From NCBI GenBank assembly GCA_019095985.1, contig CM032661.1, forward strand, positions 36,301,183 through 36,365,182: a stretch of 64,000 bases of DNA. Reading direction: 5' to 3'. A program made the translations under genes and the position numbers. Position 1 is the stretch's first letter; every line of letters starts with the position of its first letter. Origin of the DNA: Streblospio benedicti. Taxonomy: Eukaryota > Annelida > Polychaeta > Spionida > Spionidae. Under the pieces are notes generated by a model. It had not been told where the DNA came from and made no database searches. It worked only from the letters and a program-made list of their open reading frames with translations. Positions 24,636 through 37,682 of this stretch are shown here, in pieces.

Positions 24636-27060
24636 ATTTGGTAACTGAAGGATCATACCATCAGGGAAAAGGCTCTGGGGGAATAATGCACAGCAAAATT
24701 GAAATTTTATAAATTTCTTTGTTGTTTATTTTAATATTTGATAATGTGCAAGACCAGAGTATTAATGCAACTGTAGAAGTGCTCTGTAGTTATTACATGA
24801 AACGAGTTATTTTTTTTCAAATTGAAATTTTACTATCGGCAAAAGAATTGTACCAGGAGATAAGATTTTCTCTCCCTCAAGTTTAGACATTAGTGCTATC
24901 AAAATTTACAGAAGTACATCAGTAGGTAGAGGAGATTATTTTCTTTCATTTGTTTTTTACTTTTGATTGATATCTTAATCTCCAGTATTATTCCAGAATG
25001 AGTTATGTCAATTATCTGTGACTGTTTGTTCATGTGCCAAAGTGTATTTACGTGGTTACATGACAAATAATTCTTGTAACCCCAGTATTCATTCTAAATA
25101 ATGGTCTACCATAATGTATATCCGGACTTCCACTTTAAATATATATTTTCATATGCATCTTTTAAGATTTTTCTTAATTTATTTATAATTCATTTTGAAT
25201 TTTGTACTTTGGATGACGATCTTTGCTTATACTGTCCTTAAATTGCAAAAGCGGTTTTGATTTCCAATAGTTTTTATTATTTATTGTGCTTGATGATTAC
25301 TTATCACTAGCTTGATAAGCATTTGCTGATATTTTGGACAACTTAACCTATTTTGTTTAGGACAGTTCTTGTCCAGGTTGAAAAATTGAACTGCATAATA
25401 AGTTAATATCTTTGGTGCAAATTTATTTTGTTTAAAACTCAATTGTTCCTAGTAATAAATCGTCATGTTGTATACTAAAACAAAATTAAAATAAATGGTA
25501 CTTTGATAGCTTTTGTGCTGTAATTTTTGTTATGAGGTTGTACTTCATGTTCGTAATTAATGTAATACATATATGAATGAAAGCTTGTTGTTGGTAATGT
25601 GTGAAAATCGTTTTTATTTTAAATGTTTTATTCATAATTTTAATCACAGTAGTGAGGCATTGATTTTGAAAAACAATTGACCCAAATATTTGATGGATCT
25701 GTTTTGTCCTGCAAATTAGTTTACAAAGACAATAGATCTGGCTTGCATGTTCTGAATGTGTGTATCCCATTTTACTGACTAGATAGTGGAATAATGTTTT
25801 TTTTTGTTATGATTTACAAATGTGTGTATTAGGTTTTCCTTATGTGTGTGCCTTCCCATTGAATAATTAATTACTACTTAAAATTGAAGATTTCTTTTAG
25901 ATTGTTTTCTAATGTTTATTCTTTCATGATCAAAACCCGGTTCGTGTCAGTATCCTGTAATATAGGTGTAGTAAAGTGAATCAAAATTTCCCATCCTGGT
26001 GATTTTTTTTTGTGAAGGTTGATCACTTGAAATTCTTGTCATGATTTTGTTAAATGATTTGAGAGTTGTCTGATGTCATGCTTATTCATGACTGTATGTA
26101 ATTTTGATATGTCAATTTTGTATTTCTTATTTTGTATCCATTCATTTATTAACAAATGATATGTGTTGCGGCTGATCTTAAATGATGAAAAAATAAAATA
26201 TAAGAAATATTTTCTTCCCTGTTTATTTAATACAAATCTACATGCTTATTTTTTGATTTGGTATTTAAGATTTCATTTATTTTAATAAAAAAGTTTCATA
26301 AAGGTGCATGGTCTGCATAATACCACCTTCTGTGTAAAATATTTTAGTGAAAGAGAAATTCCTACTTGCAAGCAATGATACCGATAACGATACATTAATT
26401 TCAGATATGTAAAAATTACAATCCATATAAATAAAATTATAAATACGGTATATACTTAATATCTGAGAAAATATAAACAGCAGTTAGTGCTGTATGAAAT
26501 TTAAGTATGATCTAAAAACCATGAATAATGATTCCATGTACGATACTTCAAAAGTAATCTATTTCAAAGCAGTAGAATGTGTGGATGAATGACCACTCTA
26601 AAGTAACTCCATTTAGAAATTTACAATTCAATAATTTTTGTTTCTACGAAGGAATCAATCACAAATGTATATATGGAGGTTGGGTACGCCGGTATCTTGG
26701 CAATTTTAGTTAATTTTCTCAATCATTAGAAATATTGGTAATACCAACTGTTGGTCATAAAGGAGTTAATGTTTCTAGCAGAATGTTCATTCTCTAGTCT
26801 TTAGTTAACACCTTTTTGAAGTTTTGTTTGAATAGGTTGGAGTCTTACCAGACCTGCCATTACTGGTTATGAAGGTAATTTTGTGTTCCGGTCAGAACAG
26901 TGAACTGTTTCAAGTCCACATATTTAATACATTTTAAGGCAGAAATGTTTTTATAGGAAAACTTGGAGACACATGACAATGAAAGCAACTTGCAAGATCA
27001 TTTACAGCATGTTATACATGTACTGTACAGTATCATTATCAGTCGATAATGCAAGCTAAA
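24636..27060. other. Intergenic and 3' flanks, no recognised gene
   Basis: AT-rich sequence after the phospholipase stop. It probably includes that gene's 3' UTR (several AATAAA/ATTAAA words, first certain position unknown) and the 3' UTR of the convergent CYP4 gene. I see no exon. Confidence 0.4.
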
Positions 27061-27126
27061 CCTTAAAAATGAAATAAACCCTTCAAGTTATCCCCTTAAA
27101 AATAAAATAACCTCTTCAAGTTATCG
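27061..27126 (+). repeat. Two-copy tandem repeat, about 33 bp
   Basis: CCTTAAAAATGAAATAAACC and CCTTAAAAATAAAATAACCT each run into CTTCAAGTTATC. It lies just downstream (in gene sense) of the CYP4 stop, inside its likely 3' UTR. Confidence 0.7.
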
Positions 27127-27157
27127 TACGAATGTTTTCAGATTTGTTATTCAATAT

Positions 27158-28723
27158 TCAAATCAAACTATTCTTTTTCAGTGTCTCTAAGAAAATCTTA
27201 ATACCAAATTTTGGTTTTAATGTCACAAAGGGAAGTCTTTCCACAGGGTGATTATCATCCAGTGTTAGCTTAAAATGCATTAATATTCGTGCAACTATCA
27301 CTTTGATTTCATGCATAGCAAAGTTCTGTCCAATACAGTTTCTAGGACCAGCCGAAAAGGGCAGGAAAGCATGTGAATCCATATTTTGCATATTCTCTGC
27401 ACTGAAGCGGTCCGGTTTGAATTCATCATGGTCGTCACCCCAAACTAAGGGGTTACGATGAAGATCAAATATAGAAGTGACTATTCGAGTTCCTGGTGGA
27501 ATGCTCACCCCATGAAGCTCCAGGGGTTCTGTTAGTTCTCTTAATATGATAGGAACGGGAGGGTACAGCCTCAGCCCTTCTTTTACGCACTTCGTAAGGT
27601 ATGGAATCTTTTGAAGGTGATCCCACTGAAAAGATTCCCCATTTGATATAATTTCAGACAGCTCTGTTCTGCACTTCTCTTGAATATTTGTATGTTTTGC
27701 CAAAAGATATAAAATCCACGTAATAGCACTTGCAGTAGTATCGTGCCCTTCAAAGAGAAACGTGTCAACTTCCTCCCTAATTTCCTCAAATGTTAAACCC
27801 TTGCCATGCTCGTCTTTCGCAAGTAATAGGATGTCTAAGAAATCAACATAGCGTTTGCAATCCTCACTTGACTTATGTTGCTCGGAGATGAGCTTTTGTC
27901 TTTTTGTAATGAGTTCGTACGCCATTTTATGGGCATAGTTGCAGTACTCTGCGAATTTCCTGCCATTTTCTGTTCTGTAATATATGAAGTCTGGATAGAG
28001 CCATGGTTTGAGCCCTCTATCAATCAAAAACTCAGTCATGCAGGTAACATTGTTCACATACTTATTTTCTGAAGACTGCACGTCGCCGTCGTATGTGAAC
28101 GCGCACTTTAGCATTACGTCAAGAGTACAGAGGCTCACTGTCCGATAGATTTCAATGCTTCCTCCACCTGCAGCTTGCTGTTCCCATTTTCGGATCAAGG
28201 TCTCAGCAGCCTTGTTATATATTGCCACGTACGGTTTTAAAACATCAAAATGAAATCCAGGAGTCAACAGTTTCCTATTTCTTTGCCACTTTTGTCCGGA
28301 ACTAACAAGAAGTCCATCACCCAGCCAACGAATCAGAAGATTGTAGCCCGCTCCGCCAGACATTGGCTTCGGCTCAGAGGTTTTAAGGATTTTCTTGATT
28401 GGGTCTGGATGTCTGAGCGCCACCATTGATTGCCACCAGCCTATGTAAACTTTGTTCAGATAAGGGAACATAGATGTTAGCTCACTGGCCCATACCATGA
28501 TCTTCTCACCTGGCTCAGGCAACATCATCAAATGGCCCCAGAACCAGTGTCCGTCTATACCTGGTAATTTGGAAACTGCTCTTCTTTGAGCCATTACATA
28601 TTGGAACCATTTCACGCATTTATTCAATGCTAACAGAAAAGGATATGCTAAGCCCATTAGGCAACATGCAACGACATACTTTCCAATCGTGGACACCAAT
28701 GTACTATTATTGCTATCCATCAC
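27158..28723 (-). CDS. Cytochrome P450 family 4, intronless (521 aa)
   Basis: ER-membrane haem monooxygenase of the CYP4 clan, whose members typically omega-hydroxylate fatty acids and related lipids. The substrate here is unknown. Residues 15-35 form the N-terminal anchor and KLPGIDGHWFWGH the Pro-rich hinge. WQRNRKLLTPGFHFD (146-160) is the C-helix. EVDTFLFEGHDTTAS (318-332) is the CYP4 I-helix, with Glu325 at the position that binds haem covalently in many CYP4s. KEGLRLYPP (381-389) is the ExxR motif, and PFSAGPRNCIGQ has haem-ligand Cys463. Length is normal and all signatures are intact. The reading frame is complete in one exon, whereas CYP4 genes usually have many introns. This suggests retroposition or intron loss. 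The nearest named families are CYP4F/4V; I do not give a symbol. Confidence 0.95.
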   Translation of the reverse strand: MMDSNNSTLVSTIGKYVVACCLMGLAYPFLLALNKCVKWFQYVMAQRRAVSKLPGIDGHWFWGHLMMLPEPGEKIMVWASELTSMFPYLNKVYIGWWQSMVALRHPDPIKKILKTSEPKPMSGGAGYNLLIRWLGDGLLVSSGQKWQRNRKLLTPGFHFDVLKPYVAIYNKAAETLIRKWEQQAAGGGSIEIYRTVSLCTLDVMLKCAFTYDGDVQSSENKYVNNVTCMTEFLIDRGLKPWLYPDFIYYRTENGRKFAEYCNYAHKMAYELITKRQKLISEQHKSSEDCKRYVDFLDILLLAKDEHGKGLTFEEIREEVDTFLFEGHDTTASAITWILYLLAKHTNIQEKCRTELSEIISNGESFQWDHLQKIPYLTKCVKEGLRLYPPVPIILRELTEPLELHGVSIPPGTRIVTSIFDLHRNPLVWGDDHDEFKPDRFSAENMQNMDSHAFLPFSAGPRNCIGQNFAMHEIKVIVARILMHFKLTLDDNHPVERLPFVTLKPKFGIKIFLETLKKNSLI

Positions 28724-29140
28724 GTTTACTTGATGATTTTCTTTTCATGCAGAAATACCAATTATGATAATATTTATATTCTCGATTGAGATAAAATGAA
28801 ATCAGTAGAATTGTCGTAAGGTAACCATAATAGTCTTGATATTGTCAATAAATAAACAGACATATCTATATTGGTAAAGCTAATGATTGATCACAAGAAA
28901 ACTTTGCACCGGACATTGAACATTTGATCCGATAAATGTCAGAGTAATAATAAAACATGATTAGGCCACGGAATAACGCACGTTTACATCATGTTTGGAG
29001 TTTTGCATGAATATTGAGGCAAGAGACTAGGTACTTACATAAATGTATCCATAGACGCATAAACGTATAAATATAAACTCACAGGCAAATGTAACACCTG
29101 ACTCAAACCCGTATACCCTTTTTCTTAATGAAGTGCGTAC
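28724..29140. other. CYP4 upstream region
   Basis: AT-rich 5' flank of the CYP4 gene. I see no TATA box or other site that I can support. Confidence 0.3.
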
Positions 29141-29149
29141 TGTACGTAC

Positions 29150-29340
29150 AGTCTTATGTAGTGAGCCAATGTGAGGGTGATTTCCCCACCAAAATAATCA
29201 TGCTTCCTGATAATGTACGTTTGAGAAAGGGCCGGGCGATCCGCCTCCAACTACTGTGGACCTGAAAGCGACTGGGGATCCAACCCAGAGCCTCATTAAC
29301 TATAATCCTCCAGGGACTGGCCTCAAATGGTATCAAACCT
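29150..29340 (-). repeat. Candidate tRNA-derived SINE fragment (minus)
   Basis: The reverse complement contains ATAGTTAATGAGGCTCTGGG followed by TTGGATCCCCAGTC, resembling the D-arm to T-arm stretch of a tRNA-derived SINE (B box GGTTxGATCCC). No second copy recognised in the window. Confidence 0.35.
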
Positions 29341-31880
29341 CAATTATTCTAATGTAGAGAATGTATTTATATAAACACAATTTTCGTCGTTCTAACCCTT
29401 CCCGAAGAGACCACCGTGTATCTCATCTTTCTCTGACTCGAGGCTATGGATCAACTTGATGTTCAGATATGTGATTACCATGATGATAAACACAATGCAA
29501 ACTTGGCTGGGACGTCGAACGTGCAGTAAACGACATAGCCGGCTTAAGTGGAAACTTACGCGTGTAGGTTTATGACATTATTTCCCCAATGTTCTATTTT
29601 CAGTTGTAATTCCGATTTATATTCAATAAACTTTATACTAAAATTTGGAAGTACGTGCAACATAAGAATCACGTGAAAAATGTACGTTCAATGAAGACGA
29701 CTTTAAATAAAAACAAACAAAAAACAATGAAACAAACACATACACAAAAACAGAAAACAAAACAAAAAATATGACCTAGCCCAAAAGAGAAAAATAATAA
29801 GAAAAAAGAAGAAAGAGTGAGCCTAAATAGAAACAAATAAATGAGAAATGTGATTGCCATTAAAATAAAATTATGTAACAAACTGATGAATATGTATAGG
29901 GCCTATGTCTTCCGTCCATTTACGCAGAGATAAATACATATATGGTTCTTAGGCTGGATGTACACGTAGTTCATAGCATGGTAAGCGGCTTTCCACCGCA
30001 GTGGATAACAGTAAGTTGTTTTTATAAATAATCCCAAACACTGACAGGACATGTCATGTGATCACCGCCTATCATTAGATTATGGTGCGATTTGACCCAG
30101 TAACGGATGTAACGTTGGTAATCACGGCGGTTGTTACTCACACTAGTGATACACAAGTTGTCAGGTCCTCAGTCAGGTCAAGGGAACGATTCTGTCAATG
30201 CATTTATTGTTATCGCACAGAACAATCTTCTCTAATCATATGGATCTTCTTAAACGTGTCGTCTACAACATGACAAAGACTACGGCCATTACTGGTCACC
30301 AGAGTTGGCCATTAGGGGCCACCTCAAGTTGAACAAAGAACTTGACACTTCTCCTCGGATGTGACATGTCAAATATATATCCACAGCTTTGCAACAGAAC
30401 TTAGACTGTTGTGTGCTGATAACAGGAGATAAAAAAACAACATTTGAATCGAACAGGAGAATGGTGTTCTTATTAGTTGATGGCAATGGCCGTTATTTTT
30501 GGTTTAGTCATAATAGCCGATTATTCGTAATAGCACGTTTCAGACAGTATCTATTCCTCTATCGGCACTTCAAAGAAGTTGATCACGTGGTCACAGATCA
30601 TGTTACAAAATAAAGAAATTTCTCCCTAGAAAATATAACAGCATACATTAGATTTGGTACGAGTGAATTATATCTACTTGAAACCGACAGGGAGCAAAAG
30701 CTCAATGATCACAGCAGGTAAGTCTTGCCGGTTCAACTCAGCTGCTCATACAACCGACCCCTAGTTTTAGTTCCACTTGTAACTGACAGGTTGCAAAATA
30801 TCATTTTCTTAAGAAGGGATTGCAATAACCCGACCTCATTCCACATACCCCACCTCTACTCTAGCTATATACATTTATGAATAGTAATCATCCATGATTA
30901 ACACAATAATTCCCCCATCTCCCTGGATGAAGTTGTAGTGTCTGCGTCATGGAATGTAATGAATTTGTACAATGAGAAATGAATGTTAACCTGGTTACCC
31001 AGCCACTGAATTAGTAGCCTTGCATAAGTGCGGAAATGACAAGAAACCGTTTATAATTGATTAACCGTGTACAATTGTGTGGAGAGGACAGATAATTGAC
31101 CAGGGGATACACGTGTTCACTGACAAATTCGAAAAGGGCCAGGGAAGAATAATCGTGGTATTTCATCGGTGTTTGACATGCTTTCCAATAAAATGAAGCC
31201 TTCGTAGTATGTACATGGTCATGGTCTTGAAGTCTCTGCTAATAGGCACATCGTCCTGTCACTGTCAAGGTGTTTGAACCAAACCTATTCCTTTTTGACA
31301 CATTGTACATGTATGTAGTTCCCACGATCCCTTCTGCCATCGTTGTACTGTAATCTCTATAGTTTCTTAATTTCACATTGTGGCCTTGTTGTTCTTTGTG
31401 TTATGAGGATAACCAGATCGGATATTGTATTCCATTAAGTGAAATTTGTCACAACAAACAACTAACATGGCATTGTGACATTATGGCAAGGAGACGCAGA
31501 GCATCCTGATGGAACTAGACCCAAGACTGGCTACCCGATTATCAGATCGCCCGTTTGAAACGGATACATAATATCTCAGCTCCTAATTACACTAATGTGA
31601 TCCCATTATTCCAACGTATCCTATAACCATTTTTCTGGTTTCCAGTCAACAACGGAATCATCAAAAGCGTATGTCATTGACCTTTCGTAATTGCCTTACT
31701 GGATGAGCTCTAGCTCAGTGTGAGTCAGCCATTTACATGGCTACTCACACTAGGGGGATATATAGCCTTGATGAAAATCCATTCACCAAATTTTTTTTTC
31801 TTATAGCCATTAGTCACCAATACATTTAATCGTCTTTCACACATCCCCAGGAATTACAATTGGATAGGCTACATCACATT
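29341..31880. other. Intergenic, no recognised feature
   Basis: A purine-rich patch at 29700-29850 creates spurious frames. Otherwise I see neither coding sequence nor transposon ends. Confidence 0.4.
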
Positions 31881-31885
31881 TTTAT

Positions 31886-32072
31886 CACATTGCACACACT
31901 TAAATACAGGCAATTCACCATTCACGCTCAAGATTTAGGGCAAATCACCAATCGCAGCCTTTGTAATGAGCAGATCACCAGTCACCAATAATAGTTTCCA
32001 TCACATTTCACGCACTTAAAGACAGGCAATTTACAATTCACACTCAAGATTTTTGGCAAATCACCAATCGCA
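31886..32072 (+). repeat. Two-unit tandem repeat, 116-bp period
   Basis: CACTTAAATACAGGCAATTC at 31897 recurs as CACTTAAAGACAGGCAATTT at 32013. Both units continue through TCAAGATTT and GGCAAATCACCAATCGCA. TCACCAAT/TCACCAGT words recur within and around it. Confidence 0.75.
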
Positions 32073-32357
32073 TTTATGCTATATGACCCCCTCTCACATC
32101 ACCTATACCACCTCTCTCGGTTGTTCCTAAATCAAGAGCGTACGTTAAAATGTTACATCCTCCATGTTAACGTGTCAGGTAGGCAGGCATACATATGCAC
32201 ATGTAATATGTATTGTTAGAAAGAGAATTGTCTCACTGTTCAGTAACAGCTAAAGGTACAAAATTAATGGACCCTGTAGGTGTATTGCGTATTTCTACAA
32301 AACAAGACAACGATAGACGGCAAAGAAAACAAAACAAAAGAGAACAGAAATCAAAAG

Positions 32358-32360
<3 letters not shown>

Positions 32361-32438
<78 letters not shown>

Positions 32439-32471
32439 GCGGCGGCGGCGGCGGCAGCAGCAGCAGCAGCA
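32361..32471 (+). repeat. (GCA)n-(GGC)n-(AGC)n trinucleotide tract
   Basis: About 111 bp: some 25 GCA/CAG units, seven GGC units, then more AGC. Homopolymer frames (Ser, Ala, Leu, Cys) result in every phase. No flanking coding context supports a real poly-Gln or poly-Ala protein. Confidence 0.95.
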
Positions 32472-33548
32472 CCCTCCCAAATGAAGCACACCCTCCCAAA
32501 TCTAATCACACACACACAACCATACGAAAATTTATCGAAATAGATCAAGATTGTAGGATAACTTAGTATAGATATATTCATAACGTACGAACAGAACAAA
32601 CATGGAATTAAACAATACTCCGATCCTGCAGCAAAGCAGCCCAGTGGTTATGCGTGCGCAGACTAAAAGAATGATCGTGACGGCGAGCAAATCCATCGCC
32701 ACAGCACGTCAATCTGTCAATTAATTTGTATGCAAAACAAATGGCACTACCGGCGTGAGTAAAACAGAAACATGATGCTTGATTAAAATTAGCCAGTCGT
32801 GAGCTTGCTGGTGTGGACGTCATGGCAATACAGCTAAGAGCAGATAGCATCGAACATTGAAGCTGAATTGGTCGTGATAGTGTAGTCATTGTTAGATGAC
32901 GGACAGAGACATGTGTTTTAAAGGTAGATTACTTTATCTTCTATCTCACATATTGACCATCTCTTACTGCACAGTAACCACTTGGGGATAACCATTTGGT
33001 ATTGTCAGACTGAGGCTTTTGACATGACTATGATTAATGCTACTGTTTTTATTACTGATGTCATCCTCGCAGACAGCTAATAATGAACTGTGTTGAAACC
33101 CATGTTTTGTTATTAAGACGCGCATGGTTTTTGTCAAATTGCATAAACTTACACAGAGAAGGTACACTAAGGTTGAATTTATCTACTAATTCACTTATTC
33201 GTACTGCATTAACAATGCTACATCACTGGCTGTCTGGTCTACTCTAAAAATGGAAGTCTTCATTACCTAAATGCACTAGACTAGACATGCGTTGCGACGA
33301 AGGGTTGATGAAGACACAGACGGATGACAAGAACGATCCGTTGTTGTGGTATCTAAGTAGGTACATGTAGATTGATGCGTAGGCGGAAAACTGTCAAGAA
33401 GACCCAATTTTTCGAAAACTAGGTTTGTGTGTGGGATGTGGGCATAACAGGTGAATTGCATGTGATGCCAAAACCCAACGAGTATGCTATTTCGATGGAA
33501 AGAGGGCGTGTGTCACCAGCATGCCACCCACCAGGCAAACTCCAGTGG

Positions 33549-33815
<267 letters not shown>

Positions 33816-33829
33816 CATATGAACTCTAA

Positions 33830-35290
33830 TTGTAAATCAATTGCAGATCTATTTAAGGCGTGGGTCGAGGATATTAGTGTTCCCCATCCCTATCCAAAGA
33901 TCCATGCTAACCTTATCATTAATGCTTGGGCAAGACATTTACAGCAATTGAAGTCGACTCAGACGTGGTGTCGTGATTGTTATTAGTTTCCAAATCGTCT
34001 CATCAACTATGTTCAAGGGCATAGTAGTCATTTACCGATGTATAGACCAATCCCATTTTCAACCACAGTTAAAAAAGGTCGCCAATTAAAATTCGTGATT
34101 GTGAGACTAAAGCTTTTCTCCAAGAAACAGTTTGCCACCATAGCACGTGATCCGGAAAAGCATTATTTGACGAAGTGATCCCATTAGAAGGAGTCACATA
34201 CGTGCCAATGCCATTCTAAAGATAAATGAATGAAAAAATTGATACAGCATCACCGTAATAATCTTTCCAGTGTACCCATATCTCATTCAACAATCTACCT
34301 CACCAAATTGGCAAGAAAGATGGAGCCCACTGTCAGCGTACTGCACAAACTATCCCCTGATGGCTGCTATTATTCCCTTCTCACTGGCCTGGGCAGAAGA
34401 CAATGATCGTTAGCACTGCATGATGTTTGTTTTCACATCGGGCCACAGAGGGTCATCATCAATCACTGAGACGCATGCAGAAACGTCGATAGCAGTGAGA
34501 ATGGAATCACACAAATATCGTGTAAATATGAGGTTAAGTGCATATAATTTAATAGAACTGCGCATGGGCTGGTTACTAGGTGGGTCCAAACTACGGTCAT
34601 TTACATTTGCATATATGTTTGTTCGTAGGGAGTTTATACACGAGTTTACATAAAGATACAGCCAGATCGTAAGAGGTACATGAAATTCCCACGTACCGTA
34701 ATAAAATTTGGCGACACAACACTCAGCAAAAGTGACTATTAGTATTTAAAGAATAATCATATATATATATAGTCATACCAGCAAGTACAAACAGGTTTCC
34801 GTTAAAATCATAGGATGACTCCACCCTCCTCATTTCCTACCAAAAATCATTGTGTTTTGACTACGCTCCCACCCACCCACGATTCAATTACCTCTCGCCC
34901 GCTCCACCCCATTTACCAAAATCTGTATATGTCAATGAAAATGGTATTTTTTTCTAAAAAACATATTACAAGGACTCATATTAGTTATGTATTTATTCAC
35001 GCCTATTCGTTAAATAGGTCCATGACATGCGATTGAAACATGTTGCTAGTGGCGACGTGTTCAAATATACTTAAAATGGTGTACGAAAAAGAAGAAAAAA
35101 TGTTCATGGATTGACTCTCCTCCGCATATTCATACAGTGTAAACCGAAGCACGCGGCGTGATGATGTCTGCTGACTATTGCCATCAAGGATTGTGGATAT
35201 GTCATTGACGCCGTACACAATAGACAATACCTACGAGCAGGTTAGCAAGTGAATCGGTGATGCTCGATAATTATCAGCAACCAGATAATT
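33830..35290. other. Intergenic, no recognised feature
   Basis: Nothing coding is apparent. The GC-richer stretch 35300-35440 that follows may be 5' untranslated or promoter sequence of the receptor gene (inference from position only). Confidence 0.3.
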
Positions 35291-35724
35291 ACAATGGCAA
35301 GAGTAAGAGCCGAGGTGTGTTAGGCTAGTCTAGTCCTGCTTGAGGCTTGCGGGAGCATTCTCTACCATCTGGCACGGCGCGAGGAGTCCAGTTGTGATCT
35401 GAGTTTGCTTGAGCTGAGAGTTGGCAGTCAAGTATGTAAGAACCCAATTACAATACACTGTCAAAGTCTCAAGGATTTTGAAAGACTAGACTTATTGTGT
35501 AGAGAGTTGAGTATGATGAACAGTTGATTGAAGCAAACACAAAAGGATATAGTTCGTCCAAGTCCAAGTGTGTGTAAAACAATTGGAGGAAAATTTTGTG
35601 ACAATTCTGTAGCATCTATGCTACATACTAATGTAACATAATAATGTTGTCTGATCTACAAAAACATGTGCATTTAGAGAGAAAATAAGATAATCACATA
35701 AGTAAACAACATAGAACAATAAGA

Positions 35725-36912
35725 ATGGAAATCAGTGTGCCGTGGACATGGGAAAATATTACCCAGTTTCCGTCATACGCTATCACAACTTCAAATCAAA
35801 CGGCTTTGCCGAAAATGGAAATGCACGTGATTTTCAAAGGGATAGTCATTCCAATTATTGGTGCCTTTGGAGTAATTGGAAACTTGTTAAATCTAATAAT
35901 TTTGTCATGGAGGTATCACAAAAGAGAAGTGGACGTTTTAGAAAAGGGGGCGTTGCTAGGGCTTATTGCTCTGGCTGTGTCTGATATGATGTTTTGCTTG
36001 ATCATCATCCCCCATGCCTTCTTCCACAAGCAGAAGATATTTTTCCGAGAGCCGTCCGTCCGTATGTACTATAAAGTATACGGATTGTTCTTTCAAAATG
36101 TGTTCATTAAAACCAGCACAAGTCTGACACTTGTCGTGGGACTTGCTCGATACATCGGAATATGCCACCCTTTACGAGCAAGGCTTTTCATTGGATTAAA
36201 CGGGATGAGAGCCGCATGCATTTTAACCTACGTAATCTGGATACTTCTCATGTTGCCAATGCTGTGGACATACAAAGTTCACGAACTGCCTGGACCAATG
36301 TACCTGATAGATGTGGGACTATTCTCTACCAACAACAAATTATTTTACATGTCTTTCACGTACTTTTGGGCATTTGTGGGCTACTTCATTCCTGTAGCTC
36401 TTCTAGTGTTCTGCAATCTTAATTTAATCCACGCCCTGAGGCAGTCGATAAAACTGAGATTAGCTTCAGTGCGAGGAAGCTCAGCCAACCGTGACGTGAG
36501 TTCACGGATTACTCTCACGCTTGTGATACTGATTGTTATGTACATACTACTAGTCTCACCCTCAGAAATACTGCATTTCATCACGGAAGTTGACGCTTCC
36601 ACTGAATACCAAGGCTATGAAAATGCGGTGATATTCACAAATGTACTGCAAGCGGTTAACTTTGCATTTCATTTTGTTCTGTATTGTACTGTAAATGCAA
36701 CATTTAGAAGAACTTTTATGGGCTTGCCCAGCGCAACGCTGGCGTGCGTAAAACGGAGATGCACTCGGGGTTCGCCTACCAACAGGGAGGAAACAAAATA
36801 CAAACACATTTTGTTAGCTGGGTCTCCGTCACCATCTCGAGACAACCGGTCAAGTTTTCGAAGTTACGGTACTTCAGTTAGCCAAATGTCAAAACACGAA
36901 ACTTATCTTTAA
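35725..36912 (+). CDS. Class A (rhodopsin-type) peptide GPCR, orphan, single exon (395 aa)
   Basis: Seven hydrophobic segments at about 35-62 (with GNLLN), 77-100 (ALAVSD), 117-147, 161-183, 208-236, 262-286 (SPSE replaces CWxP) and 302-327. N-glycosylation sites at Asn11 and Asn24 mark an extracellular N-terminus. The Ser/Arg-rich tail (345-390) fits kinase/arrestin regulation. The overall pattern, with RYIGICHPLRAR and NFAFHFVLYCTVNATFRRTF, resembles invertebrate FMRFamide/myosuppressin-type neuropeptide receptors. Oddities: the TM3 motif is A141-R-Y rather than D/ERY, NPxxY is F-H-F-V-L-Y, and no cysteine sits at the TM3 start or in loop 2. The usual disulfide therefore looks absent. The start at 35725 follows an A-rich, stop-containing leader. 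Ligand unknown. Confidence 0.9.
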   Translation: MEISVPWTWENITQFPSYAITTSNQTALPKMEMHVIFKGIVIPIIGAFGVIGNLLNLIILSWRYHKREVDVLEKGALLGLIALAVSDMMFCLIIIPHAFFHKQKIFFREPSVRMYYKVYGLFFQNVFIKTSTSLTLVVGLARYIGICHPLRARLFIGLNGMRAACILTYVIWILLMLPMLWTYKVHELPGPMYLIDVGLFSTNNKLFYMSFTYFWAFVGYFIPVALLVFCNLNLIHALRQSIKLRLASVRGSSANRDVSSRITLTLVILIVMYILLVSPSEILHFITEVDASTEYQGYENAVIFTNVLQAVNFAFHFVLYCTVNATFRRTFMGLPSATLACVKRRCTRGSPTNREETKYKHILLAGSPSPSRDNRSSFRSYGTSVSQMSKHETYL

Positions 36913-37555
36913 GTGGAGATAAGCTATCCTTTCCAAACATGTGATAATGTGTAGTGACGTTTAAGCTGAACTATGCGAATATTTAAATGTTCGGTTTAGC
37001 TACTGATATTCACTATAAATAAGTCTGCTGAATACAGCCTGTAGGCGTGGTCGTGCAGTCGTGTGTATTAATAGTAAGATCAAAAAAGTGTCCATAAGTG
37101 TATACCCATCCCCAGGACCACCTCCGTAAACATAGTCGAACGTGTGCAGCATTTGATATATTGTATATCCAAAACTGTTACATAGTGGAAAATACTGTAA
37201 TTTGTATAGCAACTCTTGTAAGCTAAGGTGTCATATCGATCATATATTTGCGTTTGGTAAGATCACATTACAAACAAATTTCTAAACAGATCAGTAAGCT
37301 TGTTAATCAATGCCATTGCTTTAAGTGATGCACTACAATGATAATAACAGTATATCACAAACTGTATGTTATTTACAACAATGTGTATGTCTGAATAATA
37401 TTGTATTGAATGTACATATATACGCATACTATCTACTGTTACTGTTCAAGTAGCGCTGTCCAAGTCTCGTGTACGTTTAAGATATAAACAATATCTATTA
37501 CATAGTGTTGTTGATTTGAACATGCACACACGCACAATACACCACAAGAACTAAC
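36913..37555. other. Receptor 3' flank
   Basis: Likely 3' UTR and intergenic sequence of the receptor gene. I see no clear AATAAA close to the stop. Confidence 0.3.
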
Positions 37556-37556
37556 A

Positions 37557-37558
<2 letters not shown>

Positions 37559-37650
<92 letters not shown>

Positions 37651-37682
37651 GAAGCAGAAGCAGAAGCAGAAGCAGAAGCAGT
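37559..37682 (+). repeat. (CAG)n tract passing into (AGAAGC)n
   Basis: About 29 CAG units followed by six hexamer units AGAAGC/GCAGAA. The derived hexamer edge points to replication slippage of a point-mutated unit. Non-coding context. Confidence 0.95.

Noticed and set aside
32213-32599. Poly-Ser, poly-Ala, poly-Leu and poly-Cys frames
   Set aside because: They are the six readings of one trinucleotide tract, with no splice or family context on either side.
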